This document shows positions 7,943-16,773 of a stretch of 64,000 nt of DNA, piece after piece. Position numbers and translations under genes: made by a program. The stretch comes from JBEDUK01 sp963781595 (GTDB lineage Bacteria > Actinomycetota > UBA4738). Within the stretch, counting starts at the first letter, position 1, and the number at the start of each line of letters is the position of its first letter. The stretch lies in contig CAWAGG010000006.1 of the NCBI GenBank assembly GCA_963781595.1, forward strand, positions 620,001-684,000, given 5' to 3'. Below the pieces are notes generated by a model that ran no database searches, had not been told where the DNA came from, and worked only from the letters and a program-made list of their open reading frames with translations.

Positions 7943-8260
7943 ATGAGCGCGAACATCCGAGGAACCACCGTCGAGCTGGCGCCGGTAGGTCGCGTCCCGG
8001 TGCGATGGCTGATCGTAGTCGCGGCCCTCGTACTGGGGATTGTCGGTGGACTCGTGTTGAGCCAGGCGACGGACCTTGAAAACCCGGGTGTGTCACCGGC
8101 GAAGGCTCCGGCGATCGTGGAAGTGCATGAACAAACAGGGCCACTAACTCGTGAAGTCCCAGCCAGCCGTCTCGCGACGGGATGGGTAACTCTTGACACG
8201 ATCCCTCCGATCGGGTGGTCGAGCCAGTGCTCGATGGGAAGCGCACTCATCAGGTGCTAG
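7943..8260 (+). CDS. Small single-pass membrane protein
   Basis: The 105-residue product starts MSANIRGTTVELAPVGRVPV and has one strong membrane segment (about 20-42), followed by an extracytoplasmic part with two Cys residues. GGGAGGAG at 7929-7936 lies 6 bases before the ATG, which fixes the start in preference to the GTG at 7919. No family is recognised. It lies inside the segment bounded by the direct repeats, upstream of and in the same direction as the cyclase fusion gene, and may be cotranscribed with it. Confidence 0.5.
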   Translation: MSANIRGTTVELAPVGRVPVRWLIVVAALVLGIVGGLVLSQATDLENPGVSPAKAPAIVEVHEQTGPLTREVPASRLATGWVTLDTIPPIGWSSQCSMGSALIRC

Positions 8261-8431
8261 CCGTCAATGCTGCGGGTGTGCGCGAGTTCGGATCCATGAA
8301 GGCTCGCGCGGCGGCTCGCGATGCCAACAGACCGCTCCTCCCTGGATCGCCATGAGCAGGTAGACGCATCAGCACATCGTTTGAATCGCCGTGACCGTCT
8401 CGGTCCGGTCCCCCCTTTCATCTGCATCGGC
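8261..8431 (+). other. Spacer between membrane protein and cyclase fusion
   Basis: This 171-base stretch stays open in the frame of the downstream gene from 8321, but its translation (rich in Arg, Asp and Ser) does not look like a domain. I see no good ribosome site for an early start. No other feature is seen. Confidence 0.3.
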
Positions 8432-11400
8432 ATGAGAGGAAGATGCACTGAGGATCGGAGGTTCCCAACGGACAGCCATCCACCGGACGAATCGCGTCGA
8501 GGTACCGATGTCCACACCTTCCTGATCGCTGACGTCCGCGGCTACACGAAGTACACACAAGAGCACGGCGATGAGGCCGCTGCCGAACTCGCCTCCGCGT
8601 TCGCCGGTTTGGTCCCCGAGGTGGTTCAGGCCCGCGAAGGCATCCTCCTCGAGGTTCGAGGAGACGAGGCCCTGGTGGTGTTCGCCTCTGCCCGGCAGGC
8701 TCTCCGAGCTGCGGTGGAGCTGCAAGAGCGCTTTACCCAAGCAGGCCTTGCGCGCGGCGTAGGGATCGGTCTGGACTCAGGCGAAGCCCTCCCCGTCGGA
8801 GACGGGTACCGGGGCGGAGCGCTGAACCTGGCCGCGCGTCTGTGCTCTCAGGCGAAGCCAGGAGAGATCCTGGCCTCCGAAGCGGTGATCCACCTCGCGG
8901 CGAAGGTCGACGGCGTGGCGTACGTAGATCCGCGGACTTTCAAGCTGAAGGGCTACGCGGACCCAGTGCGAGCAGTCGAGGTCGTTCCGGCCGATCGAGC
9001 GCGCAAGTACAACTTGCGGCGTAGATTCGGGCGCAGGACCCGCCGGGTCGCCGCCCGGCGCGGATTCCGCGTGGTAATCGCGGGACTCGTCATCGTGGCC
9101 CTCGTTGCGGTGGTGCTATCTCAGATTCAACGCGGAACGAAGTCGCTGACTTCTCTGACGTATCGGTCGGGTGTTGTTCTGACGAGTCTGAAGACAGGCG
9201 CGCAGATCGGATTCGTCGGCTCGACCGAAGTCGCAGAGCCTGTCTCCCCGATCTTCTCAGGAGGGCACTTCTGGATTGCCGATTCCGGTGCCTTCGTAGA
9301 ACTCACGCCGACCGGCAAGGTGCTGAAACGCATCCCTCAGCCAGCGCAGGACCCAGCCCAGCTCGAAGGTGGGAACGCGGAAACCTTCTACGCAGTCGAT
9401 GGAAACGCGCTGTGGGTGACGACGGGCGATGACCTCGTGAAGATGGACATCGGCCTCGGCCGCGAGGTCGATCGCTTCCGGCTCGACAGGATCATCAAGG
9501 ATGACCCAGGCGTCGCGGAAGGCGTGGCCATCGGCGGCGGATCGGTGTGGGTCAGCAGGGCTGTGGCCCGTGGTCAGATCGTCCGACTGAACATCGCTAC
9601 CGGGAAGCTCGAGGACGTCTTCGACCCATTCGGACTCCACCCGGTCATCAACCTCGCGTACGGGGACGACGCCCTATGGGTGGCGGACAACGCCGGCATT
9701 ATGCGGATCGATCCTAGGACCGGGATCACCACGCTTGGGAAGGATATCAAGAACAACTGGAACGTCGCGGCCGGAGGCGGCTTCGGCTGGACCAGCGATG
9801 AATCGAAGGGCATCGTCTATAGGGTCGACCAGGGTGGGCACGCGGTCACCTACCCAACCGGGCTCGGGGCTACCCATATGTCGTACACGAACGGACGTCT
9901 GTGGGTGGCCAACCAGGATGTCGGGACCGTGACCGGGATCGACGTCTCCACGGGGAAGCTGACCACGTACGGGTTCGGGCACCCGGTGTACACAGCGAGC
10001 GCAGGCGGCGGCGTCCTGCTTGCTGTGCTCGGCAAAGGCAAGACGTTCGAGGACCGCATCACGGCCCTCACGGGAAGCGTGGCGAGATTCTTCGCCTACG
10101 GCTATGAGCTCGGAAATGACGAGCCCGCGCTGAACGACGGGTTCGGCGCGTTCCAGATCGAGTTCGCGACGTGCGCGAAGCTGCTGAACTACCCCGACGA
10201 ACCGCCTCCCGAGGGGTCGCGGCTCCAACCAGAGGTGGCGAGCGCCATGCCTTCAGTATCGGTGGACGGGCGTACCTACACGTTCTCGGTCCGTTCGGGC
10301 TACCGCTTCTCGCCCCCTTCGAACCAGCCCGTGACAGCCGAGACGTTCCGATACTCGATCGAGCGAGCCCTTTCACCCAAGCTCGGCGATAACAGTTTCC
10401 TAGCGCCGAGCGCGATCGCGGACATCGAAGGCGAGCAGGCCTTCCGCGACGGGAAGGCCGACTACATATCTGGACTCCAGTCGAAGGGCAACATCCTCTC
10501 CATCACGCTGGTGAGGCCCTCGCCGGACTTCCTGGAACGTCTGGCCAGACCGTTCTTCTGCCCAGTGCCGGTCGGAACGCCCATCGTCCCTGGAGGGCTC
10601 GTGAAGCTCGATGCCTTCGGCGGGCAGTCGATCTCCTCGGCAGGCCCCTACTATGTGGCCGATTACAACAATGGCGAGTACGTCATCTTGAAGCGCAACC
10701 CGAACTACCATGGTCCTCGCCCGCACGCGCTAGATGCGATCGCCATCCGCGAGGGCGTCGATGCGTCGCTCGCTCTGCGTCGGGTGCAGCAAGAGGGATG
10801 GGACGGCATCACGAGCTTGGCCGATCCGACTTTGAACCCCGGCGGCCCGATCGACCAGCAATGGGGAGCAGGGAGCAGCAACGCTGCGAAGGGAGACCAG
10901 AGGTACTTCGCGGTACCGAATGGGACATGGGGCAACTACCTGCTGTTCAATGCCGGCAGGCCGCTGTTCTCTCATCGCAACGTCAGGGAGGCGGTGGCCT
11001 ACGCGCTCGACCGACCGTCTCTGGCTCAGGCCGAAGGTGACGATCCACTCAACGGCGGGGGCTACCTCCCAACCGACCAGTTACTGCCGCCGCACCTGCA
11101 GGACGCGGGCTCGCACCCATCGGCTGGACCCGACATCGCGAAAGCGAAGGCGCTGATGCACGGTATGACCGGTACGGCCGTCATCGTTGCTAGCGCTGGG
11201 AACGCCGCTCAAGAGGCAGGGTCTCAGCAGGTAAAGGCCATGCTCGACCAGATCGGGATCAAGGTCCGCGTTGTCACCGTCGATCAATCGGCCGCAGCGA
11301 TCCAAGAGCCGAACGCGCCATACGATCTCAAGCTGGGGGGTGACTACGCGGGAGTGGATCCGACATCGCGCCTCCGAGCCTTGTTCGTCGGTGACCAACC

Positions 11401-11638
11401 GGACCTACCCATCGGCTGGCAGCCTTCGGCTATCCGCGGCGCCGTGAGGCAGTTGGACGACGCCTCGACCGAATCCGAGGTCCTCGCGATCTTCGCGGGA
11501 TCGATCCAGCCCGAGGTTCCCATGACGGGGACCGAGTACTCGGTCACGGGCGAGTTCCTCACACCAAGGGTCGGGTGCCGCGTGTTCGTGCCTGCGAGCT
11601 TCGGCGTGGATCTGGCCGCGCTCTGCCTGGCGAACTAG
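8432..11638 (+). CDS. Cyclase-domain / membrane / beta-propeller / peptide-binding (SBP family 5) fusion
   Basis: From the ATG at 8432 the protein is 1068 residues. Residues about 28-195 form a class III cyclase domain: FLIADVRGYT and VRGDEALVVF give both metal Asp residues and ALNLAARL the Asn/Arg. The adenine-specifying Lys is replaced by Glu and its partner Asp by Gly, so substrate may not be ATP. One membrane helix (about 210-230) follows. Then come about 300 residues of repeated blades (for example NALWVTTGDDLVKMD, DDALWVADNAGIMRID and GRLWVANQDVGTVTGID), a beta-propeller. The C-terminal about 500 residues resemble OppA/DppA solute-binding proteins (YTFSVRSGYRFSPP, AETFRYSIERAL, VREAVAYALDRP). 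The outside parts presumably bind a ligand and signal to the inside cyclase. No ABC transporter genes adjoin. A longer start at 8321 is possible. Confidence 0.7.
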   Translation: MRGRCTEDRRFPTDSHPPDESRRGTDVHTFLIADVRGYTKYTQEHGDEAAAELASAFAGLVPEVVQAREGILLEVRGDEALVVFASARQALRAAVELQERFTQAGLARGVGIGLDSGEALPVGDGYRGGALNLAARLCSQAKPGEILASEAVIHLAAKVDGVAYVDPRTFKLKGYADPVRAVEVVPADRARKYNLRRRFGRRTRRVAARRGFRVVIAGLVIVALVAVVLSQIQRGTKSLTSLTYRSGVVLTSLKTGAQIGFVGSTEVAEPVSPIFSGGHFWIADSGAFVELTPTGKVLKRIPQPAQDPAQLEGGNAETFYAVDGNALWVTTGDDLVKMDIGLGREVDRFRLDRIIKDDPGVAEGVAIGGGSVWVSRAVARGQIVRLNIATGKLEDVFDPFGLHPVINLAYGDDALWVADNAGIMRIDPRTGITTLGKDIKNNWNVAAGGGFGWTSDESKGIVYRVDQGGHAVTYPTGLGATHMSYTNGRLWVANQDVGTVTGIDVSTGKLTTYGFGHPVYTASAGGGVLLAVLGKGKTFEDRITALTGSVARFFAYGYELGNDEPALNDGFGAFQIEFATCAKLLNYPDEPPPEGSRLQPEVASAMPSVSVDGRTYTFSVRSGYRFSPPSNQPVTAETFRYSIERALSPKLGDNSFLAPSAIADIEGEQAFRDGKADYISGLQSKGNILSITLVRPSPDFLERLARPFFCPVPVGTPIVPGGLVKLDAFGGQSISSAGPYYVADYNNGEYVILKRNPNYHGPRPHALDAIAIREGVDASLALRRVQQEGWDGITSLADPTLNPGGPIDQQWGAGSSNAAKGDQRYFAVPNGTWGNYLLFNAGRPLFSHRNVREAVAYALDRPSLAQAEGDDPLNGGGYLPTDQLLPPHLQDAGSHPSAGPDIAKAKALMHGMTGTAVIVASAGNAAQEAGSQQVKAMLDQIGIKVRVVTVDQSAAAIQEPNAPYDLKLGGDYAGVDPTSRLRALFVGDQPDLPIGWQPSAIRGAVRQLDDASTESEVLAIFAGSIQPEVPMTGTEYSVTGEFLTPRVGCRVFVPASFGVDLAALCLAN

Positions 11639-11765
11639 CGATCGGCTGGACACGCAGATGAACGCTTCGGACGGCCGCGTTGGTCGTGTGGGGCTCCGCG
11701 CGAGTAGCGTCGATGCCTACCTCGCGGTAGCGGCTTCCGAGTTCGCCTATGGCCCCGCTTCCGCT
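11639..11765. other. Spacer between fusion gene and repeat copy B
   Basis: No gene, terminator hairpin or repeat was found in this stretch. A minus-strand frame entering from copy B (first 20 codons of the duplicated small gene) runs on here with a sequence unlike the original, so the duplicated gene is truncated. Confidence 0.4.
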
Positions 11766-12019
11766 CATCCGGCCCTTCCCGGGCCCGGAGGTCAGCGAGA
11801 AGAACATAGGGAGCGGCAGCGACATCGCCTCGGCAGGGTACCGGCCCCGCTAGCGTCGCGCGGCGCGCTCGCTCTGTCCTCCGGCCGACGTGGACGTCGT
11901 CTACCTGGACAACCGAGGCCGGAGCGTCGGTTCGGCCATCGAGGAAGCCATCGAAGGCGCGACGCGCATCCGTCGCCGTCGCGTACTCGACCGAGAGCGG
12001 CATCGGCCGCCTGAAGCCC
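11766..12019. repeat. Direct repeat copy B (about 254 bp)
   Basis: This copy matches 7525-7780. It contains the truncated 5' end of the minus-strand small gene and the 5' end of the PLD-type gene. Relative to copy A it lacks two bases (GCGCGCATCC became GCGCATCC near 11966), which breaks the PLD reading frame. Confidence 0.85.
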
Positions 12020-12470
12020 GGGATCGAAGACCTGTCCTCCCGTGGAGGCAGCGCCCGGCTGCTCACCGGCCTGGACGACTTCTTGACCGACGTCGACGCG
12101 GTCTCGCGCCTGCACGGGACCGAGTGCCGCGTGTTCCTCCCGAAGGGCGCCGGCGAGGGCGGGCGGTTCCATCCGAAGCTCTACCTGTTCGACGGCGAAC
12201 GCGAGTCGAGCGTGATCGTGGGCTCCGCGAACCTGACCGGTGCCGGGCTGGAGACGAACCACGAGGCGAGCCTCTGGCTCCGGGGGGAGCCTGACGATGA
12301 CGTGGTCGGCGCGATCCGCGATGGCTTCGAGCTCCTTTGGGGAGACCCATACGCCGTGGCGCTGAACGATCAGATCCGGATCGACTACCAGAACGCGAAG
12401 CGGGCGAGGGACCGAGCGCTCGCGCAGGTCGTCCAGCTCGAGGAGTATCGAACCTGGAGCGCGGCGCGCG
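11890..12470 (+). pseudogene. PLD-type nuclease/phosphodiesterase gene, frameshifted
   Basis: The gene opens with VDVVYLDNRGRSVGS at a GTG at 11890, loses frame near 11966 through a 2-base deletion, and then continues in another frame to about 12470. The downstream part has the PLD hallmark FHPKLYLFDGE followed by GSANLTGAGLETNHE, that is HxK with the following Asn and Glu. Proteins with this domain cut phosphodiesters and often occur as restriction-like or helicase-linked defence nucleases. With the frameshift and a second shift into the EVE fragment, the gene is probably dead unless the start in copy A is rejoined by recombination. Confidence 0.7.
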
Positions 12471-12473
12471 AAC

Positions 12474-12680
12474 GTGGCCCGAGCGCTGGTCCGGCCGGGG
12501 AGCCGGCGGTGGCTGATGGTCACCAGCCCGTCGAACTTCGAGATCTGTCTGCGGCTCGGCCGCTGGGGCGACGAGGAGTGGGGCAGGATCGCGCAGGTCC
12601 AGCCCGGCGACGGGATCGTGTTCTACATCACCGGTCAGCACGCCCTCGGCGCGCTGGCGGTGGCCGTCGGACCTGCCTGA
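12474..12680 (+). pseudogene. EVE-domain fragment
   Basis: About 65 codons read RRWLMVTSPSNFEICLRLG and QPGDGIVFYITG, which match the first half of EVE (PUA-like) domains. These domains bind modified bases and often accompany restriction systems. The frame stops at 12680, less than half the usual length of about 140 residues. It follows the PLD pseudogene in a different frame, so it is either the tail of the same former protein or a separate decayed gene. Confidence 0.55.
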
Positions 12681-12736
12681 CGATTACCGGCTTGGACGCG
12701 ACGAGCTACTGAGGCGCGAACTCTTGGGCGGCCAAG

Positions 12737-13612
12737 CTAAGGACGTCTTTCGAACGTCATGGTGGCGTCATTCAGCAAGTCCATTTGAGCTAGTCGGCGC
12801 TTGACGAGTGGGAGGTAACTAGGCTCGACCTCGTATCCGATGGATGAACGACCCAAGGTCAATGCGGCCAAGGTCGTGGTGCCAGTCCCTAGGAAAGGAT
12901 CGAGAATAGTATCTCCCTCGAAGCTGAACATCCGAACCAAACGGCTCGGGATTTCGAGCGGAAATGGGGCTGGGTGATTCTTGAGGGATGCGCCCGGAAT
13001 GTCATCCCAGATAGATCTGAACAACCGCATGTAATCCTCGGTTGGTATGAAGCTAGCGTCCTCCATTGGACCAGAAGGTGACCGATAGCCGGGCTTGCGC
13101 AGAAAGATGATGTGCTCCGTGTCGTTCTTGATGATGCCCCCGGGCAGATTAGGCTTGCCCAAGTACCGGCTGGACCTTGAGGCTTCGAGCTTGATGTTGG
13201 TGACCTTGTACCAAGTGATGCCCTGGAGGTGATCGAGACCTAGCCGTCGCGCCCTAACGCGGATGTCCGCGGCTAGGGGTAGAACGTAATGACGGCCTCC
13301 GTTCGACCTCGCGACGTTGACATCGCCTACTACGCAGCAGATACGACCACCTGGGGCGAGGACGCGAGCACACTCCTCCCACACCTTGTCGAGCTCGTCG
13401 AGAAACTTCTCGTAGTCATCGATGTCCCCAAGCTGACTCGGATTGCCTACCTCGTACTGCTTGAGGTTGGCGTAGGGAGGAGAGGTTATGACCAGTTGGA
13501 CCGACTCCTCGGCGATCTCCGGCATCTGCCTGCTGTCGCCCAGGATGACTCGGTGGGTGGTCGGGCCCTCCCTCAGGCTCTCGCGCGGGTTGCTCGACGG
13601 CTTCGGTGGCAC
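12737..13612 (-). CDS. Site-specific DNA methyltransferase (beta-type, N4-cytosine or N6-adenine)
   Basis: The 291-residue enzyme has the catalytic motif IV TSPPYANLKQYEVG near residue 45 and, much later, motif I DPFLGTGTTTLAA near 245. This order defines beta-class DNA amino-methyltransferases. It transfers a methyl group from SAM to a base in a specific site. The middle part (HEHIIFLRKPGYR-like region near 180) is typical of type II enzymes. I chose the GTG at 13612 because GGAGGAAGGA lies 8 bases upstream; a TTG at 13663 would add an unlikely N-terminus. It is divergent from the probable nuclease gene at 13689, a common layout for a restriction-modification pair. Target sequence cannot be read. 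Confidence 0.85.
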   Translation of the reverse strand: MPPKPSSNPRESLREGPTTHRVILGDSRQMPEIAEESVQLVITSPPYANLKQYEVGNPSQLGDIDDYEKFLDELDKVWEECARVLAPGGRICCVVGDVNVARSNGGRHYVLPLAADIRVRARRLGLDHLQGITWYKVTNIKLEASRSSRYLGKPNLPGGIIKNDTEHIIFLRKPGYRSPSGPMEDASFIPTEDYMRLFRSIWDDIPGASLKNHPAPFPLEIPSRLVRMFSFEGDTILDPFLGTGTTTLAALTLGRSSIGYEVEPSYLPLVKRRLAQMDLLNDATMTFERRP

Positions 13613-13688
13613 CTGCCCTCTCCTTCCTCCGGCGGAGTCTAACGGCGGGGTGTGACACTGCAAGGAGGCGGCATCGCGACCAGCGCAG

Positions 13689-14438
13689 ATGCTTGCCGCG
13701 CGGGTTCGGGCCGGACAGACTGTCGTCGTGCCGCTTCCCGCATCCTTCCTTGAGCACCTGCGGACGGAGGGTTACCACCCACGGTCGAACAAGCACTCGA
13801 ACGCCCTCGCCCGAGCGATCGTTGTCGACCTGCTCGATCGCTGCGGGCCGATGCGGGTTCAGGCGGGGGCCGGACAGCTCGTCTACGACATCAACGTGAA
13901 GCTGCACTTCGGGACGGCTGTCTGGAACATCGATCTGGCGATGGGGGCACCGGCGGGGTCCGTCACGGTCCCTCCGAGCGGTATCGCTGTCGCGCCGCCC
14001 TCGACGATTCAGGTCGCGATCGAGATCAAGGGCGTCATGACTGAGCATCACAAGGCGGTCAAGAATCGGAAGAGGGACTTCGAAGCCCATCACCAGCACG
14101 TCCACAACTACAGCGACCTTGCCATCGCCGGCGTGGTCATGGTCATCAACGCTGCCCCGCGCTTCCAGTCACCGCTCGTTCCCCACGTCACTGTCCACAA
14201 GAACCCTGGTGCACTCGTGGCCCACTGCATGAACGAGATGCGAGCAGTGACGAGCCGAGCGGGCGTCGACGGACGCGGGATCGACGCGGGCTGCGCGATC
14301 ATCGTCTCCCACGACAACATCGACAACGCAGCGACGCACTACATCACGACTCCGCCCGCACCGCAGGTCGGCGACCCGCTACAGTACGACGCCTTCATCC
14401 AGAGGGTCTGCTCTGAATACGCCCGCCGATTCATCTGA
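13689..14438 (+). CDS. Probable PD-(D/E)XK nuclease, candidate restriction partner of the adjacent methyltransferase
   Basis: This 249-residue protein is not a family I recognise by name. In the middle it has WNIDLAMG (about 80) and, after about 35 residues, a hydrophobic strand ending in the acidic/Lys pair VAIEIKG (about 115). This spacing and strand context fit the D...ExK core of PD-(D/E)XK nucleases. The following stretch KNRKRDFEAHHQHVHNY is basic, as expected for DNA contact. It lies 76 bases from the divergent methyltransferase start, so a type II restriction endonuclease is the simplest reading. The ATG at 13689 lacks a close ribosome site; AAGGAGG at 13662 is 20 bases away. Confidence 0.55.
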   Translation: MLAARVRAGQTVVVPLPASFLEHLRTEGYHPRSNKHSNALARAIVVDLLDRCGPMRVQAGAGQLVYDINVKLHFGTAVWNIDLAMGAPAGSVTVPPSGIAVAPPSTIQVAIEIKGVMTEHHKAVKNRKRDFEAHHQHVHNYSDLAIAGVVMVINAAPRFQSPLVPHVTVHKNPGALVAHCMNEMRAVTSRAGVDGRGIDAGCAIIVSHDNIDNAATHYITTPPAPQVGDPLQYDAFIQRVCSEYARRFI

Positions 14439-14610
14439 TTGCCTTGTGCTTGTTCGGTTGGAGAACCGGGCACAGCAGTCGCTGTGACAGTCGAGGAGGC
14501 TCACCGGCTCAGGGAGCCGTGGCCGGCAGCTCAGTTGGCCGTCAGGCTCCTGGTCCGCGCGCCGGTTCACGCGCCTACCTGCCTGCTGAAGTATGCTGCC
14601 GGCTGCATGA
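14439..14610. other. Intergenic stretch before the methyltransferase remnant
   Basis: No domain, hairpin or promoter was recognised in this 172-base stretch. Short open frames are present on the plus strand but do not resemble proteins. Confidence 0.3.
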
Positions 14611-14870
14611 ATGGCACGAGGTGAGCGCATGCGGGAGAGAAGCCCCCTGAGGATTCCCACGCCAAAGCAGACCCGTAGATCCGAGCGCTGGTATCCGTAC
14701 TATGCTGGGTGTTCGTCTCCCCTTGTTCGGGACATCGTCGCGCTATTCAGTGAACCGCAGTCGGTCGCATTCGATTCGTGGACCGGTCCCGGTACGACGA
14801 CAGTCCTAGCGGCAGACGCGGGGCTCGCGCATACGGTATCGAGCCGTTCATGGTACTGAGCGCCGATTAG
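14611..14870 (+). pseudogene. DNA methyltransferase, N-terminal remnant
   Basis: About 80 codons encode ERWYPYYAGCSSPLVRDIV and then FDSWTGPGTTTVLAADAGL, the opening of a beta-type DNA methyltransferase (motif I, GxGTT). Near 14828 the frame breaks: the next frame reads AYGIEPFMVLSAD, the expected continuation, and stops at 14870. The remainder of a full enzyme (more than 250 residues) is missing. The final TAG overlaps the ribosome site of the DUF262 gene, so the remnant may still be translated upstream of it. Confidence 0.65.
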
Positions 14871-14879
14871 GAGGCAAGC

Positions 14880-15946
14880 ATGGAGACGGTGCCCACGAGC
14901 TATACAATAGCCGAGTACTGCAACGATCTCCGCGAGAACGCCATTCAAGTCGAACGCAAGTACCAGCGCAATGACCAAGTATGGCCATTGCAGGCCCAAT
15001 CGTTTCTGATCGAGACTATTCTTCTAGGCTATCCTGTTCCCAAGCTCTTTCTTCACCAAGTTACTGACCGGGTCAGTAGGCGCACCATCAAGTTCATCGT
15101 GGACGGTCAACAACGGACGTCCGCGATCAAAGCATTCTACGACGATGAGTTGCGACTATCCAGCACGATCGAGCTCACAGAGGCCGCCGGTCGGACCTAC
15201 TCTGACCTGCCGCCTCTGTATCAGGATCGCTTCCTGTCCTACGCGCTGGGTGTGGAACTCTTCGCAACACTTCCGAGGACGAGGTCCGCGAGATGTTCCG
15301 GCGTATCAATTCGTACGAAGTGCCTCTCAATCCAGAAGAGCAGAGGCACGCCAAGTTCCAGGGTCCGTTCAAGTGGTACATATATCATTTGTCCAGCCGG
15401 CATGACCAAGTATTCATCCGGACTGGCACATTCACGCCGAAACAGATCGTGAGGATGCAGGACATGAAGCTTCTTGCTGAGGTGTCTCACGCGCTCCTCA
15501 ACGGAATCACTACCACCAACAGAGTCAGTCTCGACACCGCATACCGCGTGAATGACAAGGCGTTTGCAGAGGCCGAGGACTTTACGGAGCGTATTGAGCG
15601 GGCGATTGCTTTCATCGACACGTTGGAGGCAATCCACCAAACGCCGCTGACTAAGGCGTACTCCATGTACTCGCTCATGCTAGCGATGATTCATGCTGAT
15701 CGGGTAGTCGATTCGTTGTTGGGTATCGCTGAGGGAAGTACGGGAGTCGCCTCACGCGTGGACTGCGAGCGACGCCTGTCGATCCTCGCTGCGGCGGTTG
15801 AGGAGGGGTATGCGGACGGTGACTTTGGTGAGTTCGTTGCCGCTACCGTGAAGAGCACTAATGTCAAGGCACAGCGCGAGTCGAGATTTCGGTACTTCGC
15901 GGACGCACTTCGGCCTGATGGCGGAGTGCTCTTTGCTGATCAATGA
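14880..15946 (+). pseudogene. DUF262 (GmrSD N-terminal, ParB-like) gene with one frameshift
   Basis: The first half (ATG 14880, with TAGGAGG 7 bases upstream) encodes the DUF262 core: RKYQRNDQVWPLQAQSFLIE near 25 and FIVDGQQRTSAI near 75, with the DGQQR loop intact. Near 15270 the frame shifts by one base. The second half, from MFRRINSYEVPLNPEEQRHA, completes the family pattern and runs to 15946. Together they would give about 355 residues. DUF262 proteins belong to type IV restriction and related defence systems and hydrolyse nucleotides. Lower G+C here than in the flanks suggests transfer. The break could be decay or a base-calling error; both halves otherwise look well conserved. Confidence 0.7.
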
Positions 15947-16002
15947 ACCGCAAGCCGTGACTCGAGCATCTCCGGCGATGGGTACTTCGACGGATTGACG
16001 CG

Positions 16003-16578
16003 GTGAGACGCATGGCGCTCCTCGCTCCCGATCAAGCGGGTACGGACAGGATGCGGCTCTTGACCTTCGTAACGGTGGACGTCCACAATTCGGCCCGCCT
16101 GTTCCTCCGTTCCTACTATCTGTCATCAGCTACGGCGGCTCACCTGATTGACGGGACTCAGGTAAAGACCGGAGTCACGTTGCGGACACAGCAGGATGCG
16201 ATGACCTTCGCCATTCATCACATCCGGCGGCTGCCAGGTAATGGGCCATGGGAGCCACGGGACGAGCCCACATGGCACGACTCGACGATAGTGATGCGCC
16301 TGCTCAACGCCGCAGGATGCTCGAACTTGCCGGGTGTTCAGGCGGCCTTTTCCCTCGGAATGGCTTCGCTCACCGAGCTCACCACTGCTCGGAACTTCAT
16401 TGCCCATCGGTCTGACGCGACTGCACTCAAGCTGCGGCGCCTGGGCCTCGGACTGAGGCTTGGCCAGTTGGTGGATCCTTCAGATGTCTTGACCACCAAG
16501 GCCCCTGGCCGTCCGCAGTCTGTTCTGGAGGATTGGCTGGACGACATCAGATCGATCTTCTCTCTAATGCCCTCCTAA
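16003..16578 (+). CDS. HEPN-motif protein, probable partner of the DUF262 gene
   Basis: The 191-residue protein is mostly helical and carries RNFIAHR near residue 130, a match to the R-N-xxx-H motif of HEPN ribonuclease domains. HEPN domains cut RNA and serve as toxins in many defence systems. It starts at a GTG at 16003 (an ATG lies at 16012), 56 bases downstream of the DUF262 gene and in the same direction, so the two probably form an operon. No ribosome site of note is seen. A fixed family name cannot be given from sequence alone; a non-catalytic helical partner is the alternative. Confidence 0.5.
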   Translation: MRRMALLAPDQAGTDRMRLLTFVTVDVHNSARLFLRSYYLSSATAAHLIDGTQVKTGVTLRTQQDAMTFAIHHIRRLPGNGPWEPRDEPTWHDSTIVMRLLNAAGCSNLPGVQAAFSLGMASLTELTTARNFIAHRSDATALKLRRLGLGLRLGQLVDPSDVLTTKAPGRPQSVLEDWLDDIRSIFSLMPS

Positions 16579-16773
16579 GCCGCCCTCGTCCGCCGGCCGG
16601 AGGTGGTCGATGGGAGGCCACGGATTGCCGCGCGCCAGTTCGCCCGGGCGAGCGGAAGGGACCGGCACGCACACCAGCTCAGCTCAGACGATAGGGCTGC
16701 GCGGGAATAGCACCGAGCTGTCAAGTGGTTCCTTGCATTCGACAAGTGACTCCCGACTGGAGCGAGATTCAAC
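16579..16773. other. Upstream region of lon
   Basis: This 195-base stretch separates the HEPN gene from lon. I see no clear -10/-35 pair, no perfect heat-shock inverted repeat and no gene. The weak AGCGAG at 16761-16766 lies about 8 bases before the lon ATG. Confidence 0.3.

Noticed and set aside
7525..12019. Composite transposon bounded by the direct repeats
   Set aside because: No transposase, no terminal inverted repeats and no short target duplication; the repeats are parts of ordinary genes.
14439..14624. Short plus-strand gene upstream of the methyltransferase remnant
   Set aside because: Alternative frames are equally open, there is no ribosome site and no protein-like pattern.
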